DNA of 64,000 bases from positions 992,001 through 1,056,000 of the forward strand of contig NZ_PEFE01000001.1 in assembly GCF_002754315.1 (NCBI RefSeq), read 5' to 3'. The stretch comes from Flavobacterium sp. 11. Its GTDB lineage: Bacteria > Bacteroidota > Bacteroidia > Flavobacteriales > Flavobacteriaceae. Numbering within the stretch: the stretch's first letter is position 1; every line of letters starts with the position of its first letter. Both the position numbers and the translations under genes were made by a program. A model generated the notes under the pieces. The model did not search any database, had not been told where the DNA came from, and worked only from the letters and a program-made list of their open reading frames with translations. Shown here piece after piece: positions 18,009 to 26,981 of this stretch.

Positions 18009-19478
18009 ATGATTCAAAAATTTCTTTATCTCGAATGGAAAGCATTTTTTAGATCGGCTTCCTTCGCAACTAATTTGGCTTTAAAAATCCTGATGGGTTT
18101 CGTGGCCGCTTATTTCATTTTAATTTTCTTAGCATTAGGAGTCGGGGCATTTTATATTCTGAAGAAAATGAATTTAGACCCAATTGTAACGGTAAACAAA
18201 TTCATGATTTATTATGTATTGATGGATTTAATCATCCGATTGCTGTTGCAAAAAATCCCCGTGATGAACATTCGTCCCATGTTGATTTTCCCCATAAAAA
18301 AAGCCACAATTGTTCATTTCTCTTTAGGAAAGACGGTTTTGTCCTTCTTCAATTTGGTGCATGGTTTTTTCCTGATTCCGTTTAGTGTTGTTTTGATTAT
18401 TGAAGGTTATGATCCAGTCTCTGTGGTACTTTGGTATACTGCGTTGTCATCTTTGATATACATCAACAATTTTCTAAATATTCTACTGAGTAATAAAGAC
18501 AATTTATTTGCTATTTTCTTGGCAATAGCAGCCGTTTTAGGAGGATTACAGTATTATGGATTGTTCAATATCACGGAGTATACAGCGCCATTTTTTGATG
18601 CTATTTTCAATACGTATTGGGCTTTTGCCATTCCGGTAGTGGCTTTAATCGCTTTATATTATGTCACGTTCCAATATTTCAAAAAGAATTTATACCTGGA
18701 TGCGGGATTGTCAAACAAACACGATGTTGCCAAAACGGAGGAGTTGACTTGGTTGAATCAATTTGGAACCATTGGAACTTTCTTGAAAAATGACATTAAA
18801 TTAATCAAAAGAAACAAGCGTTCAAAAACCACTGTAGGACTGAGCATAATGTTCCTTTTTTATGGTTTTCTTTTCTTTACCAATGCAATTGAAGTGTACA
18901 ACAATCCTGTAATGCACATTTTTGCCGGGATTTTCGTTTCGGGAGGATTCTTAATCACTTTCGGACAATTTGTACCGAGCTGGGACAGCGCCTATTATCC
19001 CTTAATGATGACGCAAAATATTCCTTACAAAGGCTATTTGAGTTCTAAATGGTGGTTGATGGTAATAGCTACAATAGTCACCACAACAATTGCTTCTTTC
19101 TACCTCTATTTTGGATGGCAGGTGTATTTAACCATTGTTGTAGGTGCGATTTATAATATTGGAGTCAATTCCCATTTGGTTTTATTGGGTGGCGCGTATA
19201 CCAAAACGCCAATCGATTTGAGTTCAGGTAAAGGCGCTTTTGGAGATAAAAAAGCATTCAACGTAAAAACCATGCTAATTTCACTGCCGCAATTAGGATT
19301 GCCCGTTTTAATGTATTGGTTAGGTGCTAAATTAGGCAATCCCAATGTAGGATTAGCGTTAGTGGCGTCGATGGGAGTGATCGGATTTGCATTAAAAAAC
19401 AAAGTTTTCTCCTTGATTGAGAAAATTTACAAATCAGAGAAATACGCGACCATTGCTGCATACAAACAAAAAGGATAA
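18009..19478 (+). CDS. DUF5687 membrane protein, probable ABC transporter permease
   Basis: The product is 489 residues beginning MIQKFLYLEWKAFFRSASF, with about eleven to twelve hydrophobic segments, no signal peptide and no soluble domain larger than about 60 residues. It fits the Bacteroidota family DUF5687, whose members resemble ABC-2 permeases. The next gene, 48 bases downstream, encodes the matching ATPase, so both probably form one exporter complex in the inner membrane. The substrate is unknown. Confidence 0.85.
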   Translation: MIQKFLYLEWKAFFRSASFATNLALKILMGFVAAYFILIFLALGVGAFYILKKMNLDPIVTVNKFMIYYVLMDLIIRLLLQKIPVMNIRPMLIFPIKKATIVHFSLGKTVLSFFNLVHGFFLIPFSVVLIIEGYDPVSVVLWYTALSSLIYINNFLNILLSNKDNLFAIFLAIAAVLGGLQYYGLFNITEYTAPFFDAIFNTYWAFAIPVVALIALYYVTFQYFKKNLYLDAGLSNKHDVAKTEELTWLNQFGTIGTFLKNDIKLIKRNKRSKTTVGLSIMFLFYGFLFFTNAIEVYNNPVMHIFAGIFVSGGFLITFGQFVPSWDSAYYPLMMTQNIPYKGYLSSKWWLMVIATIVTTTIASFYLYFGWQVYLTIVVGAIYNIGVNSHLVLLGGAYTKTPIDLSSGKGAFGDKKAFNVKTMLISLPQLGLPVLMYWLGAKLGNPNVGLALVASMGVIGFALKNKVFSLIEKIYKSEKYATIAAYKQKG

Positions 19479-19526
19479 TCAAGCGATTAACGAAATCAAC
19501 AAATAACCGAATAAACTTTTTCAAAA

Positions 19527-20222
19527 ATGATACAAGTAAACAACCTTTCGAAAACATACAACGGAACAACCGTATTAAAAATAGATACTTTAGAAATAAA
19601 AAAAGGCGAAAGCTTTGGATTAGTGGGGAATAACGGAGCCGGAAAAACCACTTTTTTCAGCCTTTTATTGGATTTAATCCAGCCTTCAACAGGGAATATT
19701 GTCAACAACGAGGTACAAGTAAACACCAGCGAAAACTGGAAACCATTCACGGCTTCCTTTCTGGACGAAAGCTTCTTGATTGGCTACTTAACGCCCGAAG
19801 AATATTTTTATTTCATAGGCGATTTACGCGGACAAAATAAAGCCGATGTCGATGCTTTATTGGCCACACACGAAGAATTTTTCAACGGCGAAATCCTTAA
19901 AAACAAAAAATATTTACGCGATTTATCCAAAGGAAATCAGAAAAAAGTGGGCATCATCGCCACATTAATCGGGAATCCGGAAGTTATTATTCTGGACGAA
20001 CCGTTTGCTAATTTAGATCCAACGACACAATTTAGATTAAAGAAAATCATCAAGGATTTAGCTGATAATCCAGATGTTACCGTACTGGTTTCCAGCCACG
20101 ATTTGTTGCATACCGTTGAGGTAAGTGACAGGATTGTCGCTTTACATAAAGGCGAAGTGGTCAAAGATATTCAAACTTCTGAGGAAACATTAAAGGAATT
20201 AGAAGCATTTTTTGCGGTTTAA
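19527..20222 (+). CDS. ABC transporter ATP-binding protein
   Basis: The product is 231 residues. It contains Walker A as GNNGAGKTT (residues about 35-43), the ABC signature as LSKGNQKKVGI, Walker B with VIILDEPFANLDP, and the switch His in VSSHDLLH. It is a single nucleotide-binding domain that would dimerise on the DUF5687 permease encoded just upstream. The signature LSKGN is typical of ABC-2 type exporters in Bacteroidota. Substrate unknown. Confidence 0.93.
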   Translation: MIQVNNLSKTYNGTTVLKIDTLEIKKGESFGLVGNNGAGKTTFFSLLLDLIQPSTGNIVNNEVQVNTSENWKPFTASFLDESFLIGYLTPEEYFYFIGDLRGQNKADVDALLATHEEFFNGEILKNKKYLRDLSKGNQKKVGIIATLIGNPEVIILDEPFANLDPTTQFRLKKIIKDLADNPDVTVLVSSHDLLHTVEVSDRIVALHKGEVVKDIQTSEETLKELEAFFAV

Positions 20223-20292
20223 ACAGAATATAACTCAACCGCTAATTCGCAGTTTATTTTTAGTTTGTCAAATGCCAATAAGAGTTTAATTT

Positions 20293-20396
20293 GGGCGTGA
20301 CCCGGAAAAAAATCCGGGTCGGGCTTTCACTCCCAATCTTTTTTATTCTTGAAAAAAAGAATAAAAAAGGATTTCCGTTACATCCCTCACGCGCAC
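20293..20396. repeat. Structured intergenic repeat (three-stem element)
   Basis: An outer stem (GCGTGA near 20295 with TCACGC near 20386) encloses two hairpins: GACCCGGA with TCCGGGTC (20299-20320) and an AT-rich one with AATC...TATTCTT against AAGAATA...GGATT (about 20336-20373). A related, diverged element lies at 32105-32190. It occupies most of the 286-base gap before the PorW/SprE-like gene. A short open frame across it is not a gene. Confidence 0.55.
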
Positions 20397-20508
20397 AACA
20401 GACTCAAATAAACCCCGATAATTTTCACGATATCAAAAAGAAACGTATTTTTACCAGTCAGTATACTAAAAAGCATATTTAAAAGTTAATTGATAAAAAC
20501 GTTTTCCA

Positions 20509-23136
20509 TTGAAAGTCAATAGATTTAAACAGTTATTTTTCTTCTTATTCTTCGGTTTTTTAGTAGCCTGTTCTACTAAGAGAGATACTTTTATGGCCAG
20601 AAATTCCCACGCCTTAAGTACAAAATATAATATTTTATACAACGGTCAAGTAGGTTTGGACAAAGGAGTCAAGGAAATAAAATCCAACAGCGATGACGAT
20701 TTCTGGAAACGTCTGCCAATAGAAAAAATGCAAATTGTAGAAGACTTGACTTCCACAACAAAACCTAAAAACACAAATTTTGAATTGGCTGAAGCTAAAG
20801 CGACCAAAGCCATCCAGAAACATTCCATGAACATTGGCGGAAGAGAGAAAAACACTCAAATTGACGAAGCGTATCTGATGCTTGGTAAATCCCGTTATTA
20901 CGACCAACGATTTGTTCCTGCACTTGATGCATTCAATTATATTTTGTACAAATATCCCAACAGCAGCAAGATTTATGAGGCTAAAATTTGGCGCGAAAAA
21001 ACAAATATGCGTTTAGGAAATGACGCTTTGGTAATAAAAAACATAAGTAAATTATTAGAAGACCACGAAGTAAAAAAACAAGTTTTTGCGGATGCAAATG
21101 CGCTTTTATCAGAGTCTTTTTTGAACTTAGAAGAAAAAGACAGCGCAGTTGCTAAACTAAAATTAGCCATTGAGTTTACCAAAGTAAATCAGGAAAGAGC
21201 ACGATATCGTTTTGTTTTGGGACAATTGTATCAGCAATTGGGATACAAGGACAGTGCTGTAGCTTCGTATCAATCAGTGATTGACATGAACCGAAAAGCG
21301 GACAGGAAATTTGTTATTCAGGCGCATGCTAAAAAAGCAGAATTGTTTGATTATCAAAACGGGGATTTCAATTCCTTTACAAAAACATTTGATAAGCTGG
21401 CAAAAGATAGAGAAAATAGACCATATAAAGATTTAATTTTTCATCACATGGCAGTGTTTTATGATCAGAAAAACGATCAGAAGAAAGCGTTAGATTTTTA
21501 CAACTTATCCTTAAGAACAGATTCTAAAGACTCGTATTTAGTAGCTTCAAATTACCGAAATTTAGGAAATATGTATTTTAGAAATGCAGAATATCCTGCT
21601 GCTGCAAAATATTATGACAGTACATTGGTAAAACTCAATGACAAAACGAGAGAGCATAATAAAATTAAAAAAATTAGAACTAATCTGGATGAGGTGATTT
21701 TGTATGAGGCTCTTGCCAAAAGAAATGACAGTATTTTGAATGTTGTTTCATTAAATGAGAGCGATAAAATAGCTTATTTTGAAAAGTACATCGTCAAATT
21801 AAAAGAAGAGGATGAAATCAAGAGAGTTTTAGAAGAAAAACGAAAAGAAAAACAAGAAAACATAGAAAGGAATAGTACAACCAGTTCTATTGATCCGGCT
21901 TCTAGTCAGGAACCGGGAAAACCGGCCAAAAAATCGGCGTTGATGCCGCCGGCTATTCCAAATGTTTCCTCACAACAAGCAGGAAGTATTTTCTATTTTT
22001 ATAATCCTACAACCGTAGCTTTTGGAAAAATAGAATTCAAAAAAACGTGGGGCGACAGAACCCTGAATGGTAATTGGAGAATATCATCCAGTGCTGTAAA
22101 TCCAACTTCAGCAGATCCGTTGAATGATGATAAAGAAACTGTTGAAGAGGCATCAACAGCGGAGAAAATCGTGGAGCAATACACCACAGATTTTTATTTG
22201 AAACAACTTCCCATAGTACAAACGGAGATAGACAGCATAGGTAAAGAACGTAATTTTGCCTATTACCAATTAGGGATTATTTATAAAGAAAAATTCAAAG
22301 AAAATAATTTGGCCATCGCTAAACTGGAACAATTATTAAACAATAATCCAGAGGAAAAACTGGTGCTGCCATCGATGTATAATTTGTATAAACTATATCA
22401 AATTACAGATGTAAGCAAAGCGGAAGCGATGAGAAAAAGAATATCGGCTCAATATCCGGATTCTCGTTATGCACAAATTATGAACAACACAAGCTCTAAT
22501 GCGGCTTCAGTAAATGAAACACCGGAAAGTGCCTATACTAAATGGTATAAATTATACCAACAAGAACAATTTGTTTCGGTTTTGGAGAACTCAGACGCTT
22601 TGATTAATCAGTTTTCGGGAGATGAAATTGTATCAAAATTCGAACTGCTTAAAGCAAATGCTATTGGAAAACTGAAAGGACTAACGGCTTACAAAAATGC
22701 ATTGCAAGGAGTAGCGGATAATTATCCAAATAGCGAAGAAGGCAAAAACTCACAAGAAATCCTGACGAGTCAGATTCCGTTTTTAGAGAAAATGGAGTTG
22801 AGTACAACGGATTCAAATAATTGGAAAATTTTATATCGAGTAGGTTCACGAGAGGATAAAAATACAAAAGCAATAGAGGAAAAAATCAAAATGTTAGTTG
22901 CTGCAGAAAGCCCTCAGAAACTATATTATTCCTATGATATTTATACTGAAAAAGAAAATTTCATCACCATTCACGGAATAAAATCAGAACTTTATGCTAA
23001 AGACATTGTATTTGTATTGAAGGATAATGTAAAATATAAATTGGTCGATCCTGCTATTGTGGTTTCGGGTGAGAACTACAAAGTGATTCAAATCAAGAAA
23101 AATATGGACACTTATTTAGCACCAAAAAATCCATAA
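20509..23136 (+). CDS. PorW/SprE-like gliding motility and type IX secretion lipoprotein
   Basis: The product is 875 residues. A lipoprotein signal ends in FLVACS, and many TPR-like helical pairs follow (for example AYLMLGKSRYYDQRFVPALD; RFVLGQLYQQLGYKDSAVAS; YRNLGNMYFRNAEYPAAAKYY). N-terminal ARNSHALSTKYNILYNG plus the length and the synteny with bactofilin and atp genes match SprE of Flavobacterium johnsoniae and PorW. These lipoproteins are needed for type IX secretion and gliding. The start is a TTG at 20509; no ATG gives a complete signal peptide. A charged, low-complexity linker lies near residues 440-480. Confidence 0.88.
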   Translation: MKVNRFKQLFFFLFFGFLVACSTKRDTFMARNSHALSTKYNILYNGQVGLDKGVKEIKSNSDDDFWKRLPIEKMQIVEDLTSTTKPKNTNFELAEAKATKAIQKHSMNIGGREKNTQIDEAYLMLGKSRYYDQRFVPALDAFNYILYKYPNSSKIYEAKIWREKTNMRLGNDALVIKNISKLLEDHEVKKQVFADANALLSESFLNLEEKDSAVAKLKLAIEFTKVNQERARYRFVLGQLYQQLGYKDSAVASYQSVIDMNRKADRKFVIQAHAKKAELFDYQNGDFNSFTKTFDKLAKDRENRPYKDLIFHHMAVFYDQKNDQKKALDFYNLSLRTDSKDSYLVASNYRNLGNMYFRNAEYPAAAKYYDSTLVKLNDKTREHNKIKKIRTNLDEVILYEALAKRNDSILNVVSLNESDKIAYFEKYIVKLKEEDEIKRVLEEKRKEKQENIERNSTTSSIDPASSQEPGKPAKKSALMPPAIPNVSSQQAGSIFYFYNPTTVAFGKIEFKKTWGDRTLNGNWRISSSAVNPTSADPLNDDKETVEEASTAEKIVEQYTTDFYLKQLPIVQTEIDSIGKERNFAYYQLGIIYKEKFKENNLAIAKLEQLLNNNPEEKLVLPSMYNLYKLYQITDVSKAEAMRKRISAQYPDSRYAQIMNNTSSNAASVNETPESAYTKWYKLYQQEQFVSVLENSDALINQFSGDEIVSKFELLKANAIGKLKGLTAYKNALQGVADNYPNSEEGKNSQEILTSQIPFLEKMELSTTDSNNWKILYRVGSREDKNTKAIEEKIKMLVAAESPQKLYYSYDIYTEKENFITIHGIKSELYAKDIVFVLKDNVKYKLVDPAIVVSGENYKVIQIKKNMDTYLAPKNP

Positions 23137-23138
23137 AT

Positions 23139-23546
23139 ATGTTTGATAAAAAGCAAAAATCATACACTGATCTTTTGGGTAAAACCAATAGAATTGTTGA
23201 AGGTACTACTATAAAAGGCGATATTATTTCGCATGCTGATTTTAGATTAGATGGAAACTTGATAGGTAATTTCCAGTCTGGCGGGAAAATTGTTATTGGT
23301 CCGGCCGGAAGCGTTACTGGAGATATTGTATGTAAAAATGCAGATATTGAAGGAAAATTTGACGGAAAAATTCAAGTAACCGAAGTGCTGAATGTAAAAT
23401 CAAAAGCCAGTATCCATGGAGAAGTTACCACTGGAAAACTATCAGTAGAGCCGGGAGCTGATTTTAGCGCTTCTTGTACAATGAAGACTAATGTAAAAAA
23501 TCTAATCCAGAACGATGGACAACAATCCCAAAAAAAGAGCGAATAA
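23139..23546 (+). CDS. Bactofilin (polymer-forming cytoskeletal protein)
   Basis: The product is 135 residues. The N-terminus is polar and the core from about residue 20 to 115 is the repeating right-handed beta-helix pattern of bactofilins (IVEGTTIKGDI, GNLIGNFQSGGKIVIGPAG, GDIVCKNADIEGKFDG). Bactofilins self-assemble into filaments without nucleotide and act as scaffolds at the inner membrane. It starts two bases after the PorW/SprE-like stop and its end overlaps the AtpZ-like gene by 32 bases, so co-translation is likely. Confidence 0.93.
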   Translation: MFDKKQKSYTDLLGKTNRIVEGTTIKGDIISHADFRLDGNLIGNFQSGGKIVIGPAGSVTGDIVCKNADIEGKFDGKIQVTEVLNVKSKASIHGEVTTGKLSVEPGADFSASCTMKTNVKNLIQNDGQQSQKKSE

Positions 23547-23739
23547 ATGGCTTGCGCTGATTAACATTCCGATTCAAATGGGGGCCATCATCTTTCTGTT
23601 TTCCTATCTGGGAGACTGGTTAGACGAAAATCATCCGCATCCAAAAGTATATTACAGTAAAATTTTAGTAATGGTAGGCGTTGCACTGGCTTTGTATAAT
23701 GTGATACGACAGGTAAACGAAATCAATAAAATGCAGTAA
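23515..23739 (+). CDS. AtpZ/AtpI family protein
   Basis: The product is 74 residues with two hydrophobic helices (ALINIPIQMGAIIFLFSYLG and ILVMVGVALALYNVI). The size and hairpin topology fit the AtpZ/AtpI family of small membrane proteins that help assemble the c-ring or carry divalent cations. The reading frame overlaps the bactofilin gene by 32 bases in another frame. Position upstream of atpB supports the assignment. Confidence 0.85.
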   Translation: MDNNPKKRANKWLALINIPIQMGAIIFLFSYLGDWLDENHPHPKVYYSKILVMVGVALALYNVIRQVNEINKMQ

Positions 23740-23802
23740 TTTTTCAAGAGGGAAAAGGAATACAAACGAGCTGTAAACGTCCGGATGGTCGAATAAATTA
23801 AA

Positions 23803-23832
23803 ATAACTTTGCGCCTTAGTGCCGTTGCGGCA
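23803..23832 (+). repeat. ACTTTGCG-type dispersed repeat upstream of a gene
   Basis: The sequence with ACTTTGCG, CCTTAGTG and GTTGCGG resembles a unit seen again at 32840-32873. Such units commonly precede genes in flavobacterial genomes; function unknown. It contains the GTG at 23819 that would extend the next gene, which I therefore reject as start. Confidence 0.45.
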
Positions 23833-23845
23833 AAAAATAAATACA

Positions 23846-24238
23846 ATGAATTTAAAAAATTACAAACCGCTTCTGTCTTTATTGGCACTTGCGGGATTGG
23901 CTTATGTGGTTCATCGAGTTGCTTTTTATCTATTAGATATAAATGATGCGACTTTTTATTATTCGATAGAAACCCTTTATATGGTATTTCTGGTTTTGTC
24001 TATTATGGTATTTGTAGTTTTGTTAAAAGTCAAAGAACGCAGTTTTGATAATGTGGGTATGTCATTTCTTTTGAGTACCAGTATTAAAATGATTGTTTGT
24101 TATCTGATTTTAAAGCCTATATTGCAGGTTACAGCACAAAACAATGCAATAGAGAAAAAGAATTTTTTTATGATGTTTATTCTCTTTTTAGCAATTGAAA
24201 CCATATTAACAATACGTATATTAAACGAAAAGCAATAA
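23846..24238 (+). CDS. Small membrane protein of the ATP synthase locus (DUF6168-like)
   Basis: The product is 130 residues with four hydrophobic helices, starting MNLKNYKPLLSLLALAGLAY. It has the size and topology of ATP synthase subunit I-like proteins and sits between AtpZ and atpB, a position that in flavobacteria is taken by the family I know as DUF6168. A role in F0 assembly is plausible but not shown. I chose the ATG at 23846 over a GTG at 23819, because the extra residues would fall in a dispersed repeat. Confidence 0.78.
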   Translation: MNLKNYKPLLSLLALAGLAYVVHRVAFYLLDINDATFYYSIETLYMVFLVLSIMVFVVLLKVKERSFDNVGMSFLLSTSIKMIVCYLILKPILQVTAQNNAIEKKNFFMMFILFLAIETILTIRILNEKQ

Positions 24239-24285
24239 ATATGTTATTCAAGGAACAAATCCATCAAAAATAATTTTTTATATTC

Positions 24286-24316
24286 TTTTGAATATTAATA
24301 AAAGATGTACATTTGC
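24286..24316 (+). promoter_or_regulatory. Candidate promoter of the atpBEFHAG operon
   Basis: A -33 element TTTTG at 24286-24290 and a -7 element TACATTTGC at 24308-24316 are separated by 17 bases, a full fit to the Bacteroidota consensus. The atpB start codon lies 43 bases downstream. Confidence 0.65.
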
Positions 24317-24358
24317 ACCAAATTTCAGAAACGTAATAAATTAAGATAATTAACTGTT

Positions 24359-25492
24359 ATGGTGATTTCAAACAAACCACTTAGATTTATATTAGCGACT
24401 TTAGTAGCGTGTCTTCCTTTAATTAGTTTTGCAAATCCTGAACAGGATACTGTAAAAGTAAAAACAGAAGTTGCCCATGAGGCAGCCGAAGGAGCTCATG
24501 CTGAACCAACAGATGTAAAATCTAAAATTAAGGCATTTATTAATCATCACCTTTTGGATGCGCATGATTTTACCTTTTCAGCAAATGAAGAAACAGGCGC
24601 GCATTATGGTTTTTCATTGCCAATTATTCTTTGGGACAATGGTTTGCAAGTATTTTCTTCTTCAAAATTTCACCATGGTGAAGAAGTTGCTGAACACAAT
24701 GGAAACTTCTACGTATTACACCACGAAAAAATATACAAAACGGATGCTTCTGGAACTTTAACAGAAGAGCACGGTCACCCTACAAATGCAACTCCACTAG
24801 ATTTATCTATTACAAAAAGTGTAATCGGTATTTTAGGAATAGCAATCTTAATGTTTGTATTGTTTACAAGTTTAGCAAAATCGTATGCTAAAAATGGCGG
24901 TATAGCTTCTGGAGCTGGTCGTTTCTTTGAGCCGCTTGTTCTTTATGTAAGAGACGAAATTGCCATTCCAAACATTGGAGAAAAAGGATATAAAAAATAC
25001 ATGAGTTATTTATTGACTATATTTTTCTTTATTTTCTTTTTAAATATATTAGGATTAACTCCGCTAGGATTTAACGTAACTGGAAATATTGCTATTACAG
25101 CATCACTAGCTTTGTTGACGTATTTAATCACAACTTTTACAGCTAATAAAAATTACTGGGGACACATTTTCTGGATGCCAGGTGTGCCAACTCCAATGAA
25201 ATTTATTTTGGCTCCAATTGAATTATTGGGAACAATCATCAAACCATTTTCATTAATGATACGTTTGTACGCTAACATTTTAGCAGGACACGTTGTATTG
25301 ATGAGTATTATTGGTTTAATGTTTATCTTTAAAAGCTGGATTGGAAGTACTTTGTCATTTGGATTGGCATTCGCACTTTCTATCCTTGAAATATTAGTTG
25401 CGTTTTTACAAGCGTATATTTTCACCATGTTATCTGCACTTTATTTTGGAGCAGGAAACGAAGAGCATCATCACGACGAAGCTCATCATTAA
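24359..25492 (+). CDS. atpB: ATP synthase F0 subunit a
   Basis: The product is 377 residues, longer than the 270 of Escherichia coli because of a signal-like N-terminus (residues 1-24) and an extra periplasmic stretch of about 110 residues rich in His and Glu, typical of Bacteroidota. The membrane part follows, with the essential arginine in SLMIRLYANILAGHVV and the LAPIELLGTIIKPFS segment. The protein ends in a histidine-rich tail (NEEHHHDEAHH). Subunit a forms the two half-channels that pass protons to the c-ring. It is the first gene of the atpBEFHAG run. Confidence 0.95.
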   Translation: MVISNKPLRFILATLVACLPLISFANPEQDTVKVKTEVAHEAAEGAHAEPTDVKSKIKAFINHHLLDAHDFTFSANEETGAHYGFSLPIILWDNGLQVFSSSKFHHGEEVAEHNGNFYVLHHEKIYKTDASGTLTEEHGHPTNATPLDLSITKSVIGILGIAILMFVLFTSLAKSYAKNGGIASGAGRFFEPLVLYVRDEIAIPNIGEKGYKKYMSYLLTIFFFIFFLNILGLTPLGFNVTGNIAITASLALLTYLITTFTANKNYWGHIFWMPGVPTPMKFILAPIELLGTIIKPFSLMIRLYANILAGHVVLMSIIGLMFIFKSWIGSTLSFGLAFALSILEILVAFLQAYIFTMLSALYFGAGNEEHHHDEAHH

Positions 25493-25594
25493 TAGGTTAA
25501 CCGTTTAGCCGTTAATTTGTTTAACCGTTTCAACGAATAAACAAATCATCGATTAAACCATAAAAAAGAATGTTTAATTTTTAATATATATATT

Positions 25595-25786
25595 ATGGAA
25601 ATTCCAACTATTGTAGGAGCAGGATTGATTGTTATCGGAGCAGGTTTAGGTATTGGTAGAATTGGTGGTTCAGCAATGGACGCTATTGCTCGTCAGCCAG
25701 AAGCTTCTGGAAAAATCCAAACAGCTATGCTTATCGCAGCTGCACTTATTGAAGGTATTGGTTTCGCTGCGTTATTCGCATCGTAA
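25595..25786 (+). CDS. atpE: ATP synthase F0 subunit c
   Basis: The product is 63 residues, a two-helix hairpin with the polar loop ARQPEA. The ion-binding carboxylate is the Glu in AALIEGIGF. The Gln in helix 1 and the Ser or Thr after the Glu that mark sodium-binding c subunits are absent, so the ring is probably proton-driven. The 102-base gap after atpB contains imperfect repeats of TTAACCGTTT. Confidence 0.96.
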   Translation: MEIPTIVGAGLIVIGAGLGIGRIGGSAMDAIARQPEASGKIQTAMLIAAALIEGIGFAALFAS

Positions 25787-25903
25787 TTAAAACTTAAAAA
25801 AACGATAGTTACAACGGTTGGTTGTAACTATTGTTTTTAAAATTAAAACATTACAAATTGCGATTAAAAGCAATTCATACTTTAAAATTTATAATTAGAT
25901 ATA

Positions 25904-26404
25904 ATGGATAAGTTAATAAATGATTTTTCGTTTGGTTTGTTTATTTGGCAAATAGCAATATTTGTTGGATTAATACTCTTGTTAAAAAAATTCGCTTGGA
26001 AACCAATTCTTGATGCAGTTAATGATAGAGAAGAAGGAATTAAAAATGCATTACTTTCTGCTGAAAATGCTAGAAAAGAAATGCAAAATCTTCAAGCTGA
26101 CAACCAACGTATTTTACAAGAAGCAAGATTAGAGCGTGACAACATGCTTAAAGATGCTCGTGAAATGAAAGAGAAAATGGTTGCTGATGCTAAAAATGAA
26201 GCGCAAGCTCAAGGATTGAAGATGATTGAGCAAGCGAAAGCAGCAATTGAAAGCGAAAAAAATGCAGCTATGGCAGAATTGAAATTACAAGTTTCAACTT
26301 TATCATTGAGTATCGCAGAAAAAATATTGAAAGACGAATTATCTAACAAAGAAGCTCAAACTAAATTAGTTGAGAAAATGTTAGGTGACGTAAAGTTAAA
26401 CTAA
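25904..26404 (+). CDS. atpF: ATP synthase F0 subunit b
   Basis: The product is 166 residues: one N-terminal membrane helix (FIWQIAIFVGLILLLKKF) followed by a long charged helix (DAVNDREEGIKNALLSAENA and onward) that dimerises as the peripheral stalk. Length and layout are standard. It is followed after five bases by atpH. Confidence 0.95.
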   Translation: MDKLINDFSFGLFIWQIAIFVGLILLLKKFAWKPILDAVNDREEGIKNALLSAENARKEMQNLQADNQRILQEARLERDNMLKDAREMKEKMVADAKNEAQAQGLKMIEQAKAAIESEKNAAMAELKLQVSTLSLSIAEKILKDELSNKEAQTKLVEKMLGDVKLN

Positions 26405-26409
26405 CAATT

Positions 26410-26943
26410 ATGGCAAGTACAAGAGCAGCAATTCGTTATGCAAAAGCAATTCTAGACTTAGCAAACTCAAAAGGTGTTGCCGAAGTTGTAAATAACGACA
26501 TGAAATTGATTGCTTCAACAATTAGCAGTAATTTGGAATTGAGTACTTTTATTCAAAATCCAACTACTAAAGTTGAAGTAAAAGAGAAAGCACTGTTAGA
26601 AGTTTTTGCAGGTATCAATGGCGTAACTCAAGGGTTGTTTCATTTGTTATTTGAAAACAAAAGATTCGAAATTCTAGAAGCAATTGCAATAGAGTACAGT
26701 AAATTATCTGATATTATGAATGGCGTTGAAGTAGCTCAGGTTACTACAGCTATTCCTATGGATGCAGCATTAGAAGCACAAGTTTTGGCTAAAATTGCAA
26801 CCCTTTCGGATAAAAAAATCACAATAGAAAATATAGTAGATGCTTCAATCATTGGAGGATTTATTCTAAGAATAGGCGACAAGCAATACAACGCTTCGGT
26901 AGCCAACAGATTACAAGTATTAAAAAGAGAGTTAAGTAATTAG
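26410..26943 (+). CDS. atpH: ATP synthase F1 subunit delta
   Basis: The product is 177 residues. It has the OSCP/delta signature: N-terminal RAAIRYAKAILDLA, central KALLEVFAG, and C-terminal IVDASIIGGFILRIGDKQYNA. Delta joins the peripheral stalk to the alpha-beta hexamer. It lies between atpF and atpA, as expected. Confidence 0.95.
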   Translation: MASTRAAIRYAKAILDLANSKGVAEVVNNDMKLIASTISSNLELSTFIQNPTTKVEVKEKALLEVFAGINGVTQGLFHLLFENKRFEILEAIAIEYSKLSDIMNGVEVAQVTTAIPMDAALEAQVLAKIATLSDKKITIENIVDASIIGGFILRIGDKQYNASVANRLQVLKRELSN

Positions 26944-26981
26944 TTTTATTGCACATTTAAGTGTCTAAATTATAAATTAAG

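Noticed and set aside
20291-20482. 63-codon frame before the PorW/SprE-like gene
   Set aside because: It covers the structured repeat and its amino acid content follows the hairpins; no start signal.
25491-25594. Repeat TTAACCGTTT between atpB and atpE as an operator
   Set aside because: The repeats are imperfect and of a kind that fills gaps elsewhere; no symmetry fixed to a promoter.
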